A DNA stretch of 64,000 nt, from assembly GCA_949283205.1 (NCBI GenBank), contig CASDSD010000027.1, positions 1 to 64,000 of the forward strand, written 5' to 3'. The first letter of the stretch is position 1; each line of letters begins with the position of its first letter. Position numbers and translations under genes: made by a program. The stretch is from an uncultured Alistipes sp. GTDB lineage: Bacteria > Bacteroidota > Bacteroidia > Bacteroidales > Rikenellaceae. Positions 41,131 to 51,100 of the stretch are shown in pieces. A model generated the notes under the pieces. It ran no database searches and was not told the origin of the DNA. It saw only the letters and a program-made list of their open reading frames with translations.

Positions 41131-42534
41131 CTACAGCGGGGTGTAGGTGACGGTCAGGGCGGCAAGGTTGAACTGATAGGGCGATCGCTCCTGTATGTAA
41201 CCGATGTGTATACGGTATTCGCTGCAGTCGTCCGTCCCTGTCGGCTCGAAGAGGTGATCGATTATGGAGGAGGTGTTTTTCTCCGTGGTGCCGTCGAGCA
41301 TGTTGCCGTCCTGGTCGGTGACGGATATGGTGTAGTGACGTTTCATGCACGTATCATGCGCCGTCACGCCGATACGGGTCGGGGCGTATCCCTTGATCAC
41401 GGGCAGCACGATGTCTGCCGGCGTACTCTTGTTGATGCCGGTGATTGTGAGATATGATTTGTCGGGACCGCCCGAATGGAAATAATACTCCTCGGTGCAG
41501 AGGAAGCGGAACGTATGGCCGCCGAACAGGTATTCGTCCGTCGTTGCGGCGTCGGCTTCGTCGTCGGGGAATCCGCCGGGATAGCAGGCCGCATCGGTGA
41601 AGTCGATGGCGAGCGTCATCGGTTCGCGTATCTCGGTGGCGGGGGACAATTCGACCTGCGTCGACATTATGGTGGCGGCACGAAACTCCCTTGCCGAGTC
41701 GAATCTCTTGTCGAGGCGGTATCTCCTGCCGTCGGAGGTCGTGACGACGATGCCGAGGCTCTCGCCGCTGCCGACGGTGAAGGGTGCGGCCGCCGCCCAT
41801 ATCGGGAACTCTCCGCCGGCGAGAATCTCGCCCGAGGCCTCCGCCTCGACCTCGATCGTGGAGGATGCGCTCCGGGCGTCGGCCGTGATGGTGCCGTCGG
41901 CGAGATCTATGGTGTGGCGTGCCGCGAGGATTCTCCCTTCGGGCGCCGTTATCGTCACGGATGTTATCCCCGGGATGGCGTCGCCCGTGGCATTGTGCAG
42001 CTGCAGCCGGATGACGGTGGCCGTGTGGTGCATCGGGATCGAGACCTCGTCGGACGATGCCGCCGCGGTATGTCCCGTGAGTGGATCGAGCGCCGCTATG
42101 TGCGCGGCCGAGGCGCCGTGCTGCCTCTGCCGGGCCGCACCTACATCGAAGAGCGCATCGTCGGTGTCGGCCCGGACGGTGGTCTTGTCGGGGTTGTACG
42201 GATAGACGGCATAGAAGTCGTATGCCGCATCGGACATAAGTACGGCGGTGTTGCCGAATACACCGTTCTCCGGGTCGGTTACGGTGAACATATAGGGCTT
42301 GGCTTCCGTCTCGGATGCTCCTTCGGGGGCGATAATGACACTCAGGGCGTCGTTCTCGACCCATGTGGTGACGGCCCCGTCGAATGCGGTGCGCGTGGCG
42401 CCGGACTGTGTGGCGCGGATGGTTATGGGCCGTGTGCGGCCTGTAGCTGTGGCCTCATCGTACTTGTGTGTGCATCCGGCGGCCGCAATGGCGGCGGACG
42501 CGGCGATGACGGCGATAATATTGGTGTGTCTCAT
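41131..42534 (-). CDS. Fimbrillin-family lipoprotein
   Basis: A 467-residue lipoprotein (signal peptide ending in AAAGC, Cys21). Its layout is typical of Bacteroidales fimbrillin/Mfa-like proteins: early TRTAFDGAVTTWVENDALSVII, YDFYAVYPYNPD, then IPMHHTATVIRLQL and an AGGEFPIWAAAAPF stretch. Such proteins are exported through the lipoprotein route and assembled into type V fimbriae or remain as surface anchors. No other fimbrial subunit gene is nearby. A 39-codon ORF precedes it by 18 nt. Confidence 0.8.
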   Translation of the reverse strand: MRHTNIIAVIAASAAIAAAGCTHKYDEATATGRTRPITIRATQSGATRTAFDGAVTTWVENDALSVIIAPEGASETEAKPYMFTVTDPENGVFGNTAVLMSDAAYDFYAVYPYNPDKTTVRADTDDALFDVGAARQRQHGASAAHIAALDPLTGHTAAASSDEVSIPMHHTATVIRLQLHNATGDAIPGITSVTITAPEGRILAARHTIDLADGTITADARSASSTIEVEAEASGEILAGGEFPIWAAAAPFTVGSGESLGIVVTTSDGRRYRLDKRFDSAREFRAATIMSTQVELSPATEIREPMTLAIDFTDAACYPGGFPDDEADAATTDEYLFGGHTFRFLCTEEYYFHSGGPDKSYLTITGINKSTPADIVLPVIKGYAPTRIGVTAHDTCMKRHYTISVTDQDGNMLDGTTEKNTSSIIDHLFEPTGTDDCSEYRIHIGYIQERSPYQFNLAALTVTYTPL

Positions 42535-42552
42535 GTGTCGTCGGTTTGGATG

Positions 42553-42672
42553 TTAAAAATTTTCGTGGTCCCAATCTTCGATGGTGGTATTGTGCCCGCT
42601 CAGGGCGAATCCCCTTTCGACACTCAGGTCGAGCGCCGCAACCGTAGGCGGCGTGTAATGTCTTCTTTTCAT
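42553..42672 (-). CDS. 39-residue small ORF preceding the fimbrillin-like gene
   Basis: An ATG ORF of 39 codons beginning MKRRHYTPPTVAALDL and ending SGHNTTIEDWDHENF, just ahead of the fimbrillin-like gene. It has a basic start, a Pro-containing stretch, a small ALSG segment and an acidic tryptophan-containing tail. There is no signal peptide. From memory, short ORFs of similar look occur upstream of surface lipoprotein genes in other Bacteroidales, so this may be a conserved micro-protein or a leader peptide. Function unknown. Confidence 0.55.
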   Translation of the reverse strand: MKRRHYTPPTVAALDLSVERGFALSGHNTTIEDWDHENF

Positions 42673-43165
42673 GATAAGTTTGTTTGGTTGAAGTTCAGTG
42701 ATGCGCATGGGACGGAATGTGTCCCTTGACGTTACAATATATGTTTGAATTTTTGTTATGTGTTCGAATTGCTATACAACGGTAGGTATTTATTCCCTTT
42801 TTCTATATCATAAATATAATAATTTCGATTTGATATGCCAAGATAAAATTCGGCTATTGCGACGTCGGTGTGCGGTTTGCCGTCCATTTTGCCGTAATCC
42901 GGTCCTGCGGAGCTTTTTTGCCGCCGCAATGCCGGGCTGTTGGACGTTGCGACGGGGTATGCGATAATGTTGTAATGTTTATGTAAAAGATTGTAATGAC
43001 ACGGCGGTACCCCTTTCGCCATGTCGTGACTCATCCCCGCATCGGGATGTGTGCGATATGGATGCTGTGGCTGTGCAATGGTGTGAAATGGCGGGAATTG
43101 CCCGAGCGGGCTGCCGGGTGGAGATGCGGCTGCAGGCGCCCCGTGCCGGTAAAGTGCGGGACCGG
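42673..43165. other. No gene seen (about 490 bp)
   Basis: AT-rich near 42730-42860, probably the promoter area of the fimbrillin-like operon, though no clean TAnnTTTG is present. The remainder is GC-rich. Reading frames here are short or run through the tRNA, so I do not call any. Confidence 0.55.
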
Positions 43166-43197
43166 TTTGGATAAAAGAAATAAAAGGTTTATTTTTG
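43166..43197 (+). promoter_or_regulatory. tRNA-Arg promoter
   Basis: TTTG (43166-43169), 20-nt spacer beginning GATAAAA, TATTTTTG (43190-43197). Confidence 0.82.
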
Positions 43198-43231
43198 CAC
43201 CGACTCAGGCGGCTCCTTTGCCGCGGTTGAT

Positions 43232-43305
43232 GGTTCCGTAGCTCAGTTGGATAGAGCAACAGCCTTCTAAGCTGTGGGTCGCGGGTTCGAATCCCACCGG
43301 AATCA
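43232..43305 (+). tRNA. tRNA-Arg (TCT)
   Basis: Acceptor GGTTCCG/CGGAATC, D stem GCTC/GAGC, anticodon stem ACAGC/GCTGT with loop CTTCTAA giving anticodon TCT, T stem GCGGG/CCCAC around TTCGAAT. CCA is not encoded. Confidence 0.96.
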
Positions 43306-43321
43306 CTTTTCATCGACAGTT

Positions 43322-43374
43322 AAGCGATCTGCCACCCATCCCTTCCGGATATGGCGGATCGCTTGTTTTGTATG
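43322..43374 (+). terminator. tRNA-Arg terminator
   Basis: Stem AAGCGATCTGCC/GGCGGATCGCTT (one mismatch) with a long loop, followed by GTTTTG. Confidence 0.7.
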
Positions 43375-43444
43375 GATGCAGGATGGTGCGGGGCCGTGGA
43401 AAAGGGCATGTGATGCCGTGCGCGCGGCGTGGTATATAACAAAA

Positions 43445-43466
43445 AAGGTCTCCGTAAGGAGACCTT
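43445..43466 (-). terminator. tRNA-His terminator
   Basis: A 9-bp perfect stem AAGGTCTCC/GGAGACCTT with a 4-nt loop, followed by a T run on the minus strand, 4 nt past the tRNA. Confidence 0.92.
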
Positions 43467-43470
43467 CAAG

Positions 43471-43545
43471 GGTGGAAGATGGGATTCGAACCCACGACCT
43501 TCGGAACCACAATCCGTCACTCTAACCAGCTGAGCTACATCCACC
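43471..43545 (-). tRNA. tRNA-His (GTG)
   Basis: Minus-strand cloverleaf with the extra 5' G(-1) facing C73, the identity mark of tRNA-His. The anticodon loop reads TTGTGGT, giving GTG. The acceptor GTGGATG/CTTCCAC has a T-T mismatch at 6-67. CCA is not encoded. Confidence 0.95.
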
Positions 43546-43573
43546 GTGTGATTCGTTTTCTCGAATCGGTGTG

Positions 43574-43605
43574 CAAATATAAAGGGTTTTGCGGTTTTAT
43601 CCAAA
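43574..43605 (-). promoter_or_regulatory. tRNA-His promoter
   Basis: Minus-strand TTTG (43602-43605), 20-nt spacer beginning GATAAAA as in tRNA-Arg, TATATTTG (43574-43581). Confidence 0.82.
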
Positions 43606-43802
43606 CAAATGTGCGAAAAAGATGATAAAAATCGGTCTCGGCAGGCCCCGGTTGGACGGTCGTCCCTCTTGCGGCGGTGCCGTGCGGCCCGGTACGGTGT
43701 CGGTGCGTGGGCGAAGCGTTGCGGCCGGTAACGCGGGGCTGTCCTCGCGCTGCCGGCCGCATCGCGGCAGTTTGCTGGAGATGCCGCATCGCCCGTATGG
43801 TA

Positions 43803-45617
43803 TCATTTGGGCTGCGCCGAGAACGACACCTCGATCTCGGTCTGCTCGCCTGCGGCGAGGCGTATGTCGAAGCCTACCATGCGGACTCCCTTGTCGACGA
43901 TCTCGAAGGGTTTGTACTGGTGGTCGGGCCGTATCGCGGCCGCGGCCTCCGATTTGGTGCGCAGCCGCAGGTAGAGCTGTTTGCCATCCTGCCGCAGCAG
44001 TATGGTGTTGGCATCGACTATTTCCGCTTCGGCATTCGTGGCCATGTTCCACGCTACGGTCGAGGCTTGCGGCCCGTTGGTTATGCGGTCGGTGATGGTG
44101 AGGCGGTCGTTCTTGTCCATTTCGGCCGTACGCACGACGCTTGCGGCATCGGCCGCAAAGACATCCGTCAGGTTGATCGTGACGCTTCTGGTGCGTTGGT
44201 CGTCGGTGTAGGATTCAATCTCGGCCATGCCGTTGACGGCATGGCGGTGGCCGTTGAAGGTGAGTGTATTGTGAGACTCGACCCCTATGCGGAATATCTC
44301 CCAGCGGGGGCTCTCCTGCTTCATGTTCCAGAGGTCCACGCCGGCCTGTTCGAGGCGGTTGTAGTCGTGCATGCCCAGGTCGATCGCCCAACGTATGCCG
44401 TCACTCTCGTAGATGAACGAGCCGGCATCCATGTGGGCATGGTTGCTCGAGGCGCGGCCGCCCTTGATGGCGAAGTAGGTGTCGTCGGGGTGCGTCCAGC
44501 CGCTGCGGTAGATGAAGACGGGGGCGATGCCGTGGTTGACCCATACGCGTGAGACGGGCATGTGGCTGTGCGAGAGGTCGAGGCCCGACGCGAAAACCAT
44601 ATATATTGGCAGCAGGCGGTCCGACGGGATGCGCCCGTTGCGCAGGAACTGCTCGTCGACGGCCACAACCGATGGATCGTTCATCTGACGTGCGAACCAG
44701 TACTTGGCGGGTATGCACGAGGCGCCCGACCCCGAGTCGTAGAAGTTGTAGCATTTGCCCGACGGCGCAACCATGTATGTCATGAAGGCGGCCGAACGCA
44801 TGAAACTCTCCTGTGCCGCAATGCCGGCATCGGTTCCCAGGGCCGACTGGAGTGCCGCCACGAGCATCACCTCGAAGCCCGTGCCGTAGTCCCAGTAGCT
44901 GAACCCTTCGGGGTATCCGCCGTCGGGGTCGTAGCACTTCTGTGCCGTGGGGTTCGAGGCGAGGCACTTCTCGATGAGCGCCTTGCAGTACTCCGGAGCG
45001 CGTTCGTATGTGGCCAGGGCGCCGTATATCATTCCGGCGTTGCACACCTGGTTCCAGTTGTTCTCGGCACGGAAGAACCATCCGTGGCCCGGGTCCTCCG
45101 AGGCCCGCAGCCCCTTTTCGTATATCGCCGTGCCGATGATGCTGCGCGAGTGGCGCGGCAGCACGTCATAGAGCCAGTCGTAACCTATGGCCAGTGCCAT
45201 GGTCATCTCGCCCACATCGAGGAAGTGCGACGGGTTCCAGTCGCTGAAGGCGCTTATGGCGAGCATCTCGCGTTCGGCGCGGGCGGCATAGCGCTCGTCC
45301 TGCGTGGTGACGTAGGCGTATGAGAGGTAAAATATGCGTTTGAGCGCGTCGCGCGATACGGACAACAGGCGGCGCCCCGTCATGACGCGCTCGACGGGAG
45401 TGGCGTCGAGGATCTTGTCGCACTCGGCGATGATGCGGTCGTGTACCGCGGCGGCGTTTTTCGAGCGGGATGGAAGCTGGCGTATGGCGTCGATGTCGCT
45501 GCCGGCGAGCAGCAGGCGCGGGTGGGGAGCAAGGCGGTCGAAGTCGAGGTTCTGTGCCTGGAGCGTGCATACGGATGCTGCGGCCAAGAGCGTTACGAGA
45601 AATAGCAGTCGTTTCAT
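43803..45617 (-). CDS. Secreted heparinase II/III-like polysaccharide lyase
   Basis: A 604-residue protein with a signal peptide (about 1-22), an (alpha/alpha) toroid N-terminal domain (about 30-330; AENNWNQVCNAGMIYGALA, GYPEGFSYWDYGTGFEVML) and a C-terminal heparinase II/III-like beta-sandwich (about 370-600; KGGRASSNHAHMDAGSFIYESDGIRWAIDLG, GVESHNTLTFNGHRHAV). The Asn and His/Tyr positions used by uronan lyases are visible in the WNQVCN, YPEGFSYWDYG and NHAHMDAG segments. The substrate may be heparin-like, alginate-like or another uronic acid polymer. The start at 45617 (MKRLLFLV) matches the signal peptide. Confidence 0.85.
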   Translation of the reverse strand: MKRLLFLVTLLAAASVCTLQAQNLDFDRLAPHPRLLLAGSDIDAIRQLPSRSKNAAAVHDRIIAECDKILDATPVERVMTGRRLLSVSRDALKRIFYLSYAYVTTQDERYAARAEREMLAISAFSDWNPSHFLDVGEMTMALAIGYDWLYDVLPRHSRSIIGTAIYEKGLRASEDPGHGWFFRAENNWNQVCNAGMIYGALATYERAPEYCKALIEKCLASNPTAQKCYDPDGGYPEGFSYWDYGTGFEVMLVAALQSALGTDAGIAAQESFMRSAAFMTYMVAPSGKCYNFYDSGSGASCIPAKYWFARQMNDPSVVAVDEQFLRNGRIPSDRLLPIYMVFASGLDLSHSHMPVSRVWVNHGIAPVFIYRSGWTHPDDTYFAIKGGRASSNHAHMDAGSFIYESDGIRWAIDLGMHDYNRLEQAGVDLWNMKQESPRWEIFRIGVESHNTLTFNGHRHAVNGMAEIESYTDDQRTRSVTINLTDVFAADAASVVRTAEMDKNDRLTITDRITNGPQASTVAWNMATNAEAEIVDANTILLRQDGKQLYLRLRTKSEAAAAIRPDHQYKPFEIVDKGVRMVGFDIRLAAGEQTEIEVSFSAQPK

Positions 45618-45848
45618 GGGGAACAGATTTTTTGTCGTATAAAAATAGTGTTTTTTTGCGAAACCGGCAAATATCGGCATGGCACGGGCGTGCCGCGGGC
45701 CGTGGCGCATGCGGCATATGTCGCTGTGGGGAGGAGACCGGTATGCGGCAGCGGTGCCGCTGCGGTGCCGTCGTGTCGTGTCGTCGTGCGGCGGGATGTG
45801 GCAGTCGGCGGGGGCGTCGGCAGACTATTTGCGCCGCGGGTGACATTT
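45618..45848. other. No gene seen upstream of the heparinase-like gene
   Basis: Mostly GC-rich spacer with short CG-rich near-repeats (CGTCGTGTCGTGTCGTCGTG) and no plausible start-bearing ORF on either strand. Confidence 0.55.
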
Positions 45849-45914
45849 TGGCACGCGCTGTGGCGTGCCGTGTCAGATATTGTATGCCAAAACCCTTTTG
45901 GCACATGAGTTGTT
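45849..45914 (+). promoter_or_regulatory. groESL upstream region: TTTTGGCAC repeats and possible -24/-12 promoter
   Basis: TTTTGGCAC occurs twice, 50 bp apart (TGGCAC at 45849 and 45899). The second copy is half of a perfect 8-bp inverted repeat TGCCAAAA-CCC-TTTTGGCA (45885-45903). It is followed by five bases and TTGTT (45910-45914), close to the sigma-54 pattern TGGCAC-N5-TTGCA. Neither the TTG/TAnnTTTG promoter nor a CIRCE operator is present. Assignment to sigma-54 is a hypothesis; a heat-shock repressor site is an alternative. Confidence 0.4.
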
Positions 45915-45982
45915 CAATACAGGGTCGGACTCGCGAAAGAGCCCGGAAGTGTAAACGATTAACTTATTAAAAATACTGAACC

Positions 45983-46252
45983 ATGACAATCAAACCGCTT
46001 TCAGACCGTGTATTGGTATTGCCCAATCCGGCAGAGGAGAAGACCGCAGGAGGTCTGTTCATTCCCGACACAGCCAAGGAGAAGCCCCTTATGGGCAAGG
46101 TAGTAGCCGTAGGCCCCGGCACCTCGGATGTGAAGATGGAGGTAAAGGAGGGCGACAACGTTCTCTACGGCAAGTATGCCGGCACCGAGATCAATGTAGA
46201 CGGTGTCGATTACCTCATAATGAAGCAGAGCGACATCCTGGCCATCTGCTAA
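45983..46252 (+). CDS. groES: Co-chaperonin GroES
   Basis: An 89-residue Hsp10 forming the lid of the GroEL folding chamber. Signature segments are [33 protein letters not shown] at the N-terminus (mobile loop included) and [31 protein letters not shown] at the end. groEL follows after 55 nt. Confidence 0.98.
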   Translation: MTIKPLSDRVLVLPNPAEEKTAGGLFIPDTAKEKPLMGKVVAVGPGTSDVKMEVKEGDNVLYGKYAGTEINVDGVDYLIMKQSDILAIC

Positions 46253-46307
46253 TGCGGACCGGAGACCGAACCCTGAAATGTTTAACAGTTAAAAATCGAA
46301 AAGAATT

Positions 46308-47936
<1,629 letters not shown>

Positions 47937-47971
47937 TGCTGGAAGACAATTTATAGAGTTTATAGTGAGAC

Positions 47972-48011
47972 GGTGCGTCGCCCCTGCGGGCGGCGCACCT
48001 CTTTTTTTTGT
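47972..48011 (+). terminator. groESL terminator
   Basis: Stem GGTGCG-T-CGCCC/GGGCG-G-CGCACC with loop CTGC, followed by CTCTTTTTTTT. Confidence 0.92.
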
Positions 48012-48020
48012 ACATGCGGA

Positions 48021-48114
48021 GCGTGTCCCCTTCTTGATGCGTGGCGTGTTCCCTTCTTGATGCGGGCGGTCCTTTCGCGGCGTTTCGGGCGGCATGCGTG
48101 GCGCGCACGCATGC
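48021..48114. repeat. 23-bp direct duplication and 9-bp palindrome downstream of groEL
   Basis: A near-identical 21-base stretch occurs at 48021 and 48044 (period 23 bp), and a perfect inverted repeat GCATGCGTG/CACGCATGC with a 5-nt loop lies at 48092-48114. No T run follows, so the palindrome is not an obvious terminator. The 47937-48244 spacer holds no gene. Confidence 0.7.
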
Positions 48115-48208
48115 ATGGTGTGCCGGGAAACGGTCCCGAACGGTAAAAAAAGAGCCGGACCGATATGTTTATATGGCGGGAAAGGGCTTCATGAAAGCCT
48201 TTTTTCGC

Positions 48209-48216
48209 TATTTTTG
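48209..48216 (+). promoter_or_regulatory. -7 box of the ThuA-like gene
   Basis: TATTTTTG, 28 nt upstream of the ATG; the -33 position lacks TTG. Confidence 0.55.
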
Positions 48217-48244
48217 TAGAAACCTATCAAGAACCTGTCTCGTT

Positions 48245-49177
48245 ATGAAATCGTTTATCACAAAATTCTTCGCCGCGCTGGCGCTCGTGTCGGCCGTTGC
48301 GGCGTTTACGACGCATGCCGATGCCAGGCCGCGCCGCATGAAGGCGCTCGTGGTATCGGGGCAGAACAACCACAACTGGCCCGTGAGCCATCTGGTCCTG
48401 GAGCGTATTCTCGAGCAGTCGGGCCTTTTCGATGTGGATATTGCGCTGACGGCGCCCGCCGGCGGTGACATGAGCGGATTCCGGCCCGACTTCGCGGCCT
48501 ATGACGTGGTGGTGCTCGACTACAACGGTGACCGCTGGCCCGCCGAGACCGATGCCGCATTCCTCGACTACGTACAGGGCGGGGGCGGTGTCGTGATATA
48601 TCATGCCGCGGACAATGCCTTTGCCGACTGGGATGAGTTCAACCGCATCATCGCCCTCGGCGGCTGGGAGGGCCGCAACGAGAAGTCGGGCCCGTACTGT
48701 TATCTCAAGGACGGGGAGCTGGTGCTGGACAATTCGGCCGGTCCGGGCGGCTCGCACGGCGCACAGCGCGAGTATGCCATGCACTGCCGCAATGCGAAGC
48801 ACCCCATAACGAAGGGTCTGCCCGACAACTGGATGCATGCGCAGGACGAGATGTATGACCGCATGCGCGGCCCCGCCAATATCGGCGACCTGCTCTATTC
48901 GGGCATGACGGACCCTGCCACGGGCGGATCGGGACGCGAGGAGCCGCTGGTCTTCACCGTCGATTACGGCAAGGCGCGCATCTTCCACATCATGCTGGGC
49001 CATTGCGGCCCTACGGCCGAGAACAACCCCGCCATGCAGTGCGTCGGCTTCCAGACTCTGTTGCTGCGCGGTGCCGAGTGGGCGGCTACGGGCAAGGTGA
49101 AGCAGCCCGTGCCGAAGGATTTCCCGACGGCGTCATCCACCTCGCTGCGCCGCGACTACCGCGCTCCGGCCGAGTGA
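48245..49177 (+). CDS. Secreted ThuA-like (class I glutamine amidotransferase-fold) protein
   Basis: A 310-residue protein with a signal peptide (about 1-27) and a ThuA domain (PF06283-like). Core segments are MKALVVSGQNNHNWPVSHLVLERILEQSG, YDVVVLDYNGDRWP, GGGGVVIYHAADNAFADWDEFN and ARIFHIMLGHCGP. ThuA domains act on sugars, with relatives in trehalose and disaccharide metabolism; secreted forms are common in Bacteroidota glycan loci. A heparinase-like gene and a GH76 gene are nearby, but no shared operon is evident. Confidence 0.87.
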   Translation: MKSFITKFFAALALVSAVAAFTTHADARPRRMKALVVSGQNNHNWPVSHLVLERILEQSGLFDVDIALTAPAGGDMSGFRPDFAAYDVVVLDYNGDRWPAETDAAFLDYVQGGGGVVIYHAADNAFADWDEFNRIIALGGWEGRNEKSGPYCYLKDGELVLDNSAGPGGSHGAQREYAMHCRNAKHPITKGLPDNWMHAQDEMYDRMRGPANIGDLLYSGMTDPATGGSGREEPLVFTVDYGKARIFHIMLGHCGPTAENNPAMQCVGFQTLLLRGAEWAATGKVKQPVPKDFPTASSTSLRRDYRAPAE

Positions 49178-49214
49178 CATGCGTCGGGTGCCGCGGCATG
49201 CGGCAAGGCGGTAT

Positions 49215-49255
49215 AATGAAAGGGCCGTTCCATATTCCGGAACGGCCCTTTCATT
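49215..49255. terminator. Terminator between ThuA-like and GH76 genes
   Basis: A 17-bp perfect stem with a 7-nt loop, bounded by A/T-rich ends; followed by TTTGTC on the plus strand. Likely used from both sides. Confidence 0.9.
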
Positions 49256-49284
49256 TTGTCTGGAGAGGTGGCAGGTTATTCGAG

Positions 49285-50469
49285 TTATTCGAGGTCGACC
49301 TTTGCCATGCGTGCCGACATCTCGGCATAGGCGGCCTGCGTGAGAAGCCAGCGGCGCGGGTTCTCGTCCTGCTTCGAGAGGTATTTGCCGAAGAGCCCCT
49401 CCTTGTCGCGGCCGTTGCGCCAGGCGTAGTCGAGCGTGCGGCTCGCGGCCTCGAGATATTCGGCCCGGCCGTCGATGCGGTAGAGGGCGATAAGGCCGCG
49501 CAGCATCACCGCGTCGAACCATACGTCGCCCGACTCCATGATGCGGATCTGCTCCTGACCATCCTGCACGGTCTTGAACCAGCGGTCGTAGCATGCGTGT
49601 GCCGTGGCCTGCGCCTGGCGCAGGTAGCGGTCCTCGCCCGTAGTGGAGTAGAGCAGCGCTCCCGCCTCGATCATCTCTCCGCTGTTGTATGAGTATTTCG
49701 CGCGCGAGATCTTGCCCTCGAGAGATATGTTGTCGAAGTAGAGGTTGTCCTGCGTATCGCGCAGCGTCGTGAAGACCCATTCATAGAGCGCGCGTCCCGC
49801 GGCGAGGAACTCCGGCTCGCCCGTAGCCTTGTAGAGCTTCAGCGCGCAGACGGCGGCCGGGGCGTTCGAGCAGGTGTTCTTCGAGTGTTTCTTCTGCTCG
49901 CACCAGTAGATGCCGTCGCCCAGCAGCGTGTCGCGGCCGCTCATGATGAAATTCCATATGCTGCGCGCTCCCGCGAGATACTCCTCCTCGCCCGTGGTGA
50001 GATAGAGGTCCGTGAGGTCTATGGCCAGCCATATGTTGTCGTCGTAGAAGCGGTCGGCAGTCTCGGTGGTGATGTACGATGCGTAGGCGTCGGGTTTGCG
50101 CGAGGTGTCGTAGTAGCGGTCGAGCCCCTCGAGGGTGATGTGGTTGATGATGTCGAGGTATTTTTCGCTCCCCGTGGCGTCGTAGAGTGCCGCCATCATG
50201 GACAGCGTGCCCGAATACGGCCACAGGAACGAATACTCGTTGACGCTTTGGTCGGCGCCCTCGGCCAGATAGGTGGCGCGGTCGCCGCTCTGCTGCGGGT
50301 AGTTCTCGGCCAGCAGCGGAGTGTCGTCGACACGGTAGAGCGAGTATATTGTCTTCATCATTGTGCGGGCGCGGCTCAGGTCGGTATTTTCGCCGCCGGC
50401 GCATGCGCACAGCAACGGACCGAACGCCAGAAACAACGGCAGGAGCGTTGTCGTAAAGTGTTTTTTCAT
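49285..50469 (-). CDS. GH76-like glycoside hydrolase lipoprotein
   Basis: A 394-residue lipoprotein (lipobox around LLCAC, near residue 22) made of an (alpha/alpha) toroid. The pattern DRFYDDNIWLAIDLTDLYLTTGEEEYL, GDGIYWCEQKKHSKNTCSNAPAAVCALKLYKATGE and SYNSGEMIEAGALLYSTTGEDRYL matches GH76 alpha-1,6-mannanases, which attack fungal mannan backbones. A related toroid family such as GH88/GH105 is less likely. The start at 50469 is set by the signal peptide. A -7 box (TATATTTG, 50496-50503, minus strand) lies back to back with the CYTH promoter. Confidence 0.82.
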   Translation of the reverse strand: MKKHFTTTLLPLFLAFGPLLCACAGGENTDLSRARTMMKTIYSLYRVDDTPLLAENYPQQSGDRATYLAEGADQSVNEYSFLWPYSGTLSMMAALYDATGSEKYLDIINHITLEGLDRYYDTSRKPDAYASYITTETADRFYDDNIWLAIDLTDLYLTTGEEEYLAGARSIWNFIMSGRDTLLGDGIYWCEQKKHSKNTCSNAPAAVCALKLYKATGEPEFLAAGRALYEWVFTTLRDTQDNLYFDNISLEGKISRAKYSYNSGEMIEAGALLYSTTGEDRYLRQAQATAHACYDRWFKTVQDGQEQIRIMESGDVWFDAVMLRGLIALYRIDGRAEYLEAASRTLDYAWRNGRDKEGLFGKYLSKQDENPRRWLLTQAAYAEMSARMAKVDLE

Positions 50470-50479
50470 CTGTGAAAAG

Positions 50480-50512
50480 TTTGGATTCCTCTGCGCAAAT
50501 ATAGTAATTTTG
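50480..50512 (+). promoter_or_regulatory. CYTH gene promoter, overlapping the divergent GH76 -7 box
   Basis: TTTG (50480-50483), 21-nt spacer, TAATTTTG (50505-50512), with the ATG only 17 nt further. The spacer contains the minus-strand TATATTTG (50496-50503) of the GH76 gene, so the two promoters overlap. Confidence 0.75.
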
Positions 50513-50529
50513 CGAAAAAGATTGCAGCC

Positions 50530-51000
50530 ATGGGTAAGGAGACGGAACGTAAATTTCTCGTGCGGGGCGATTTCATGCCTCATGTCGTGTCGTCGTCGCA
50601 CATAGTTCAGGGTTATGTCGCGCGGTCGGAGTCGCTGACGCTACGTGTGCGTACGCGTGACGACAAGGGTTATATCACGATCAAGGGCGCTACGGATGCC
50701 ACCGGCACCACGCGTGCCGAGTGGGAGTATGAGATACCCGTGGCCGATGCGCGCGAACTGTTGGCATACAGCCGGGGCGTCATCGACAAGGTGCGCTATC
50801 TGGTGCCTGCGGGGCGCCATACCTTCGAGGTGGACCGTTTCGCCGGCGCGAACGAGGGGCTTGTGGTCGCGGAGGTTGAGCTGGCGGATGCCGGCGAGGA
50901 GTTCGAGCGCCCCGACTGGTTGGGCGAGGAGGTTACGGGCGACCGCCGGTACTACAACTCGCAGCTGCTGCGGCATCCGTACTGCGAGTGGAGAAAATAG
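50530..51000 (+). CDS. CYTH domain triphosphatase-like protein
   Basis: A 156-residue CYTH (triphosphate tunnel metalloenzyme) protein with the defining ExExK motif at residues 4-8 (ETERK), then YITIKGATDATGTTRAEWEYEIP and YLVPAGRHTFEVDRFAG. Bacterial members hydrolyse tripolyphosphate or nucleoside triphosphates. The leader is very short, about 10 nt from the predicted transcription start. Confidence 0.93.
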   Translation: MGKETERKFLVRGDFMPHVVSSSHIVQGYVARSESLTLRVRTRDDKGYITIKGATDATGTTRAEWEYEIPVADARELLAYSRGVIDKVRYLVPAGRHTFEVDRFAGANEGLVVAEVELADAGEEFERPDWLGEEVTGDRRYYNSQLLRHPYCEWRK

Positions 51001-51038
51001 GCATGCGGAAGGAGAGTGCCGGACACGCATTGAAACAA

Positions 51039-51071
51039 GCGGCCAGGACCCCGTTACGGGATCCTGGCCGC
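51039..51071. terminator. Bidirectional hairpin between CYTH and gdhA genes
   Basis: Stem GCGGCCAGGA/TCCTGGCCGC extended by inner CCC/GGG around GTTAC. There is no long T run, so strength is uncertain, but its position between two convergent stops supports the call. Confidence 0.7.
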
Positions 51072-51100
51072 AGTCTTGTCATGTGGCTGCCGCGGGACCT

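Noticed and set aside
42756-43313. A 185-codon minus-strand frame upstream of the fimbrillin-like operon
   Set aside because: It runs through the tRNA-Arg gene and has no protein-like pattern.
45849-45982. CIRCE (HrcA) operator before groES
   Set aside because: No TTAGCACTC-N9-GAGTGCTAA-like sequence; the inverted repeat present is TGCCAAAA/TTTTGGCA.
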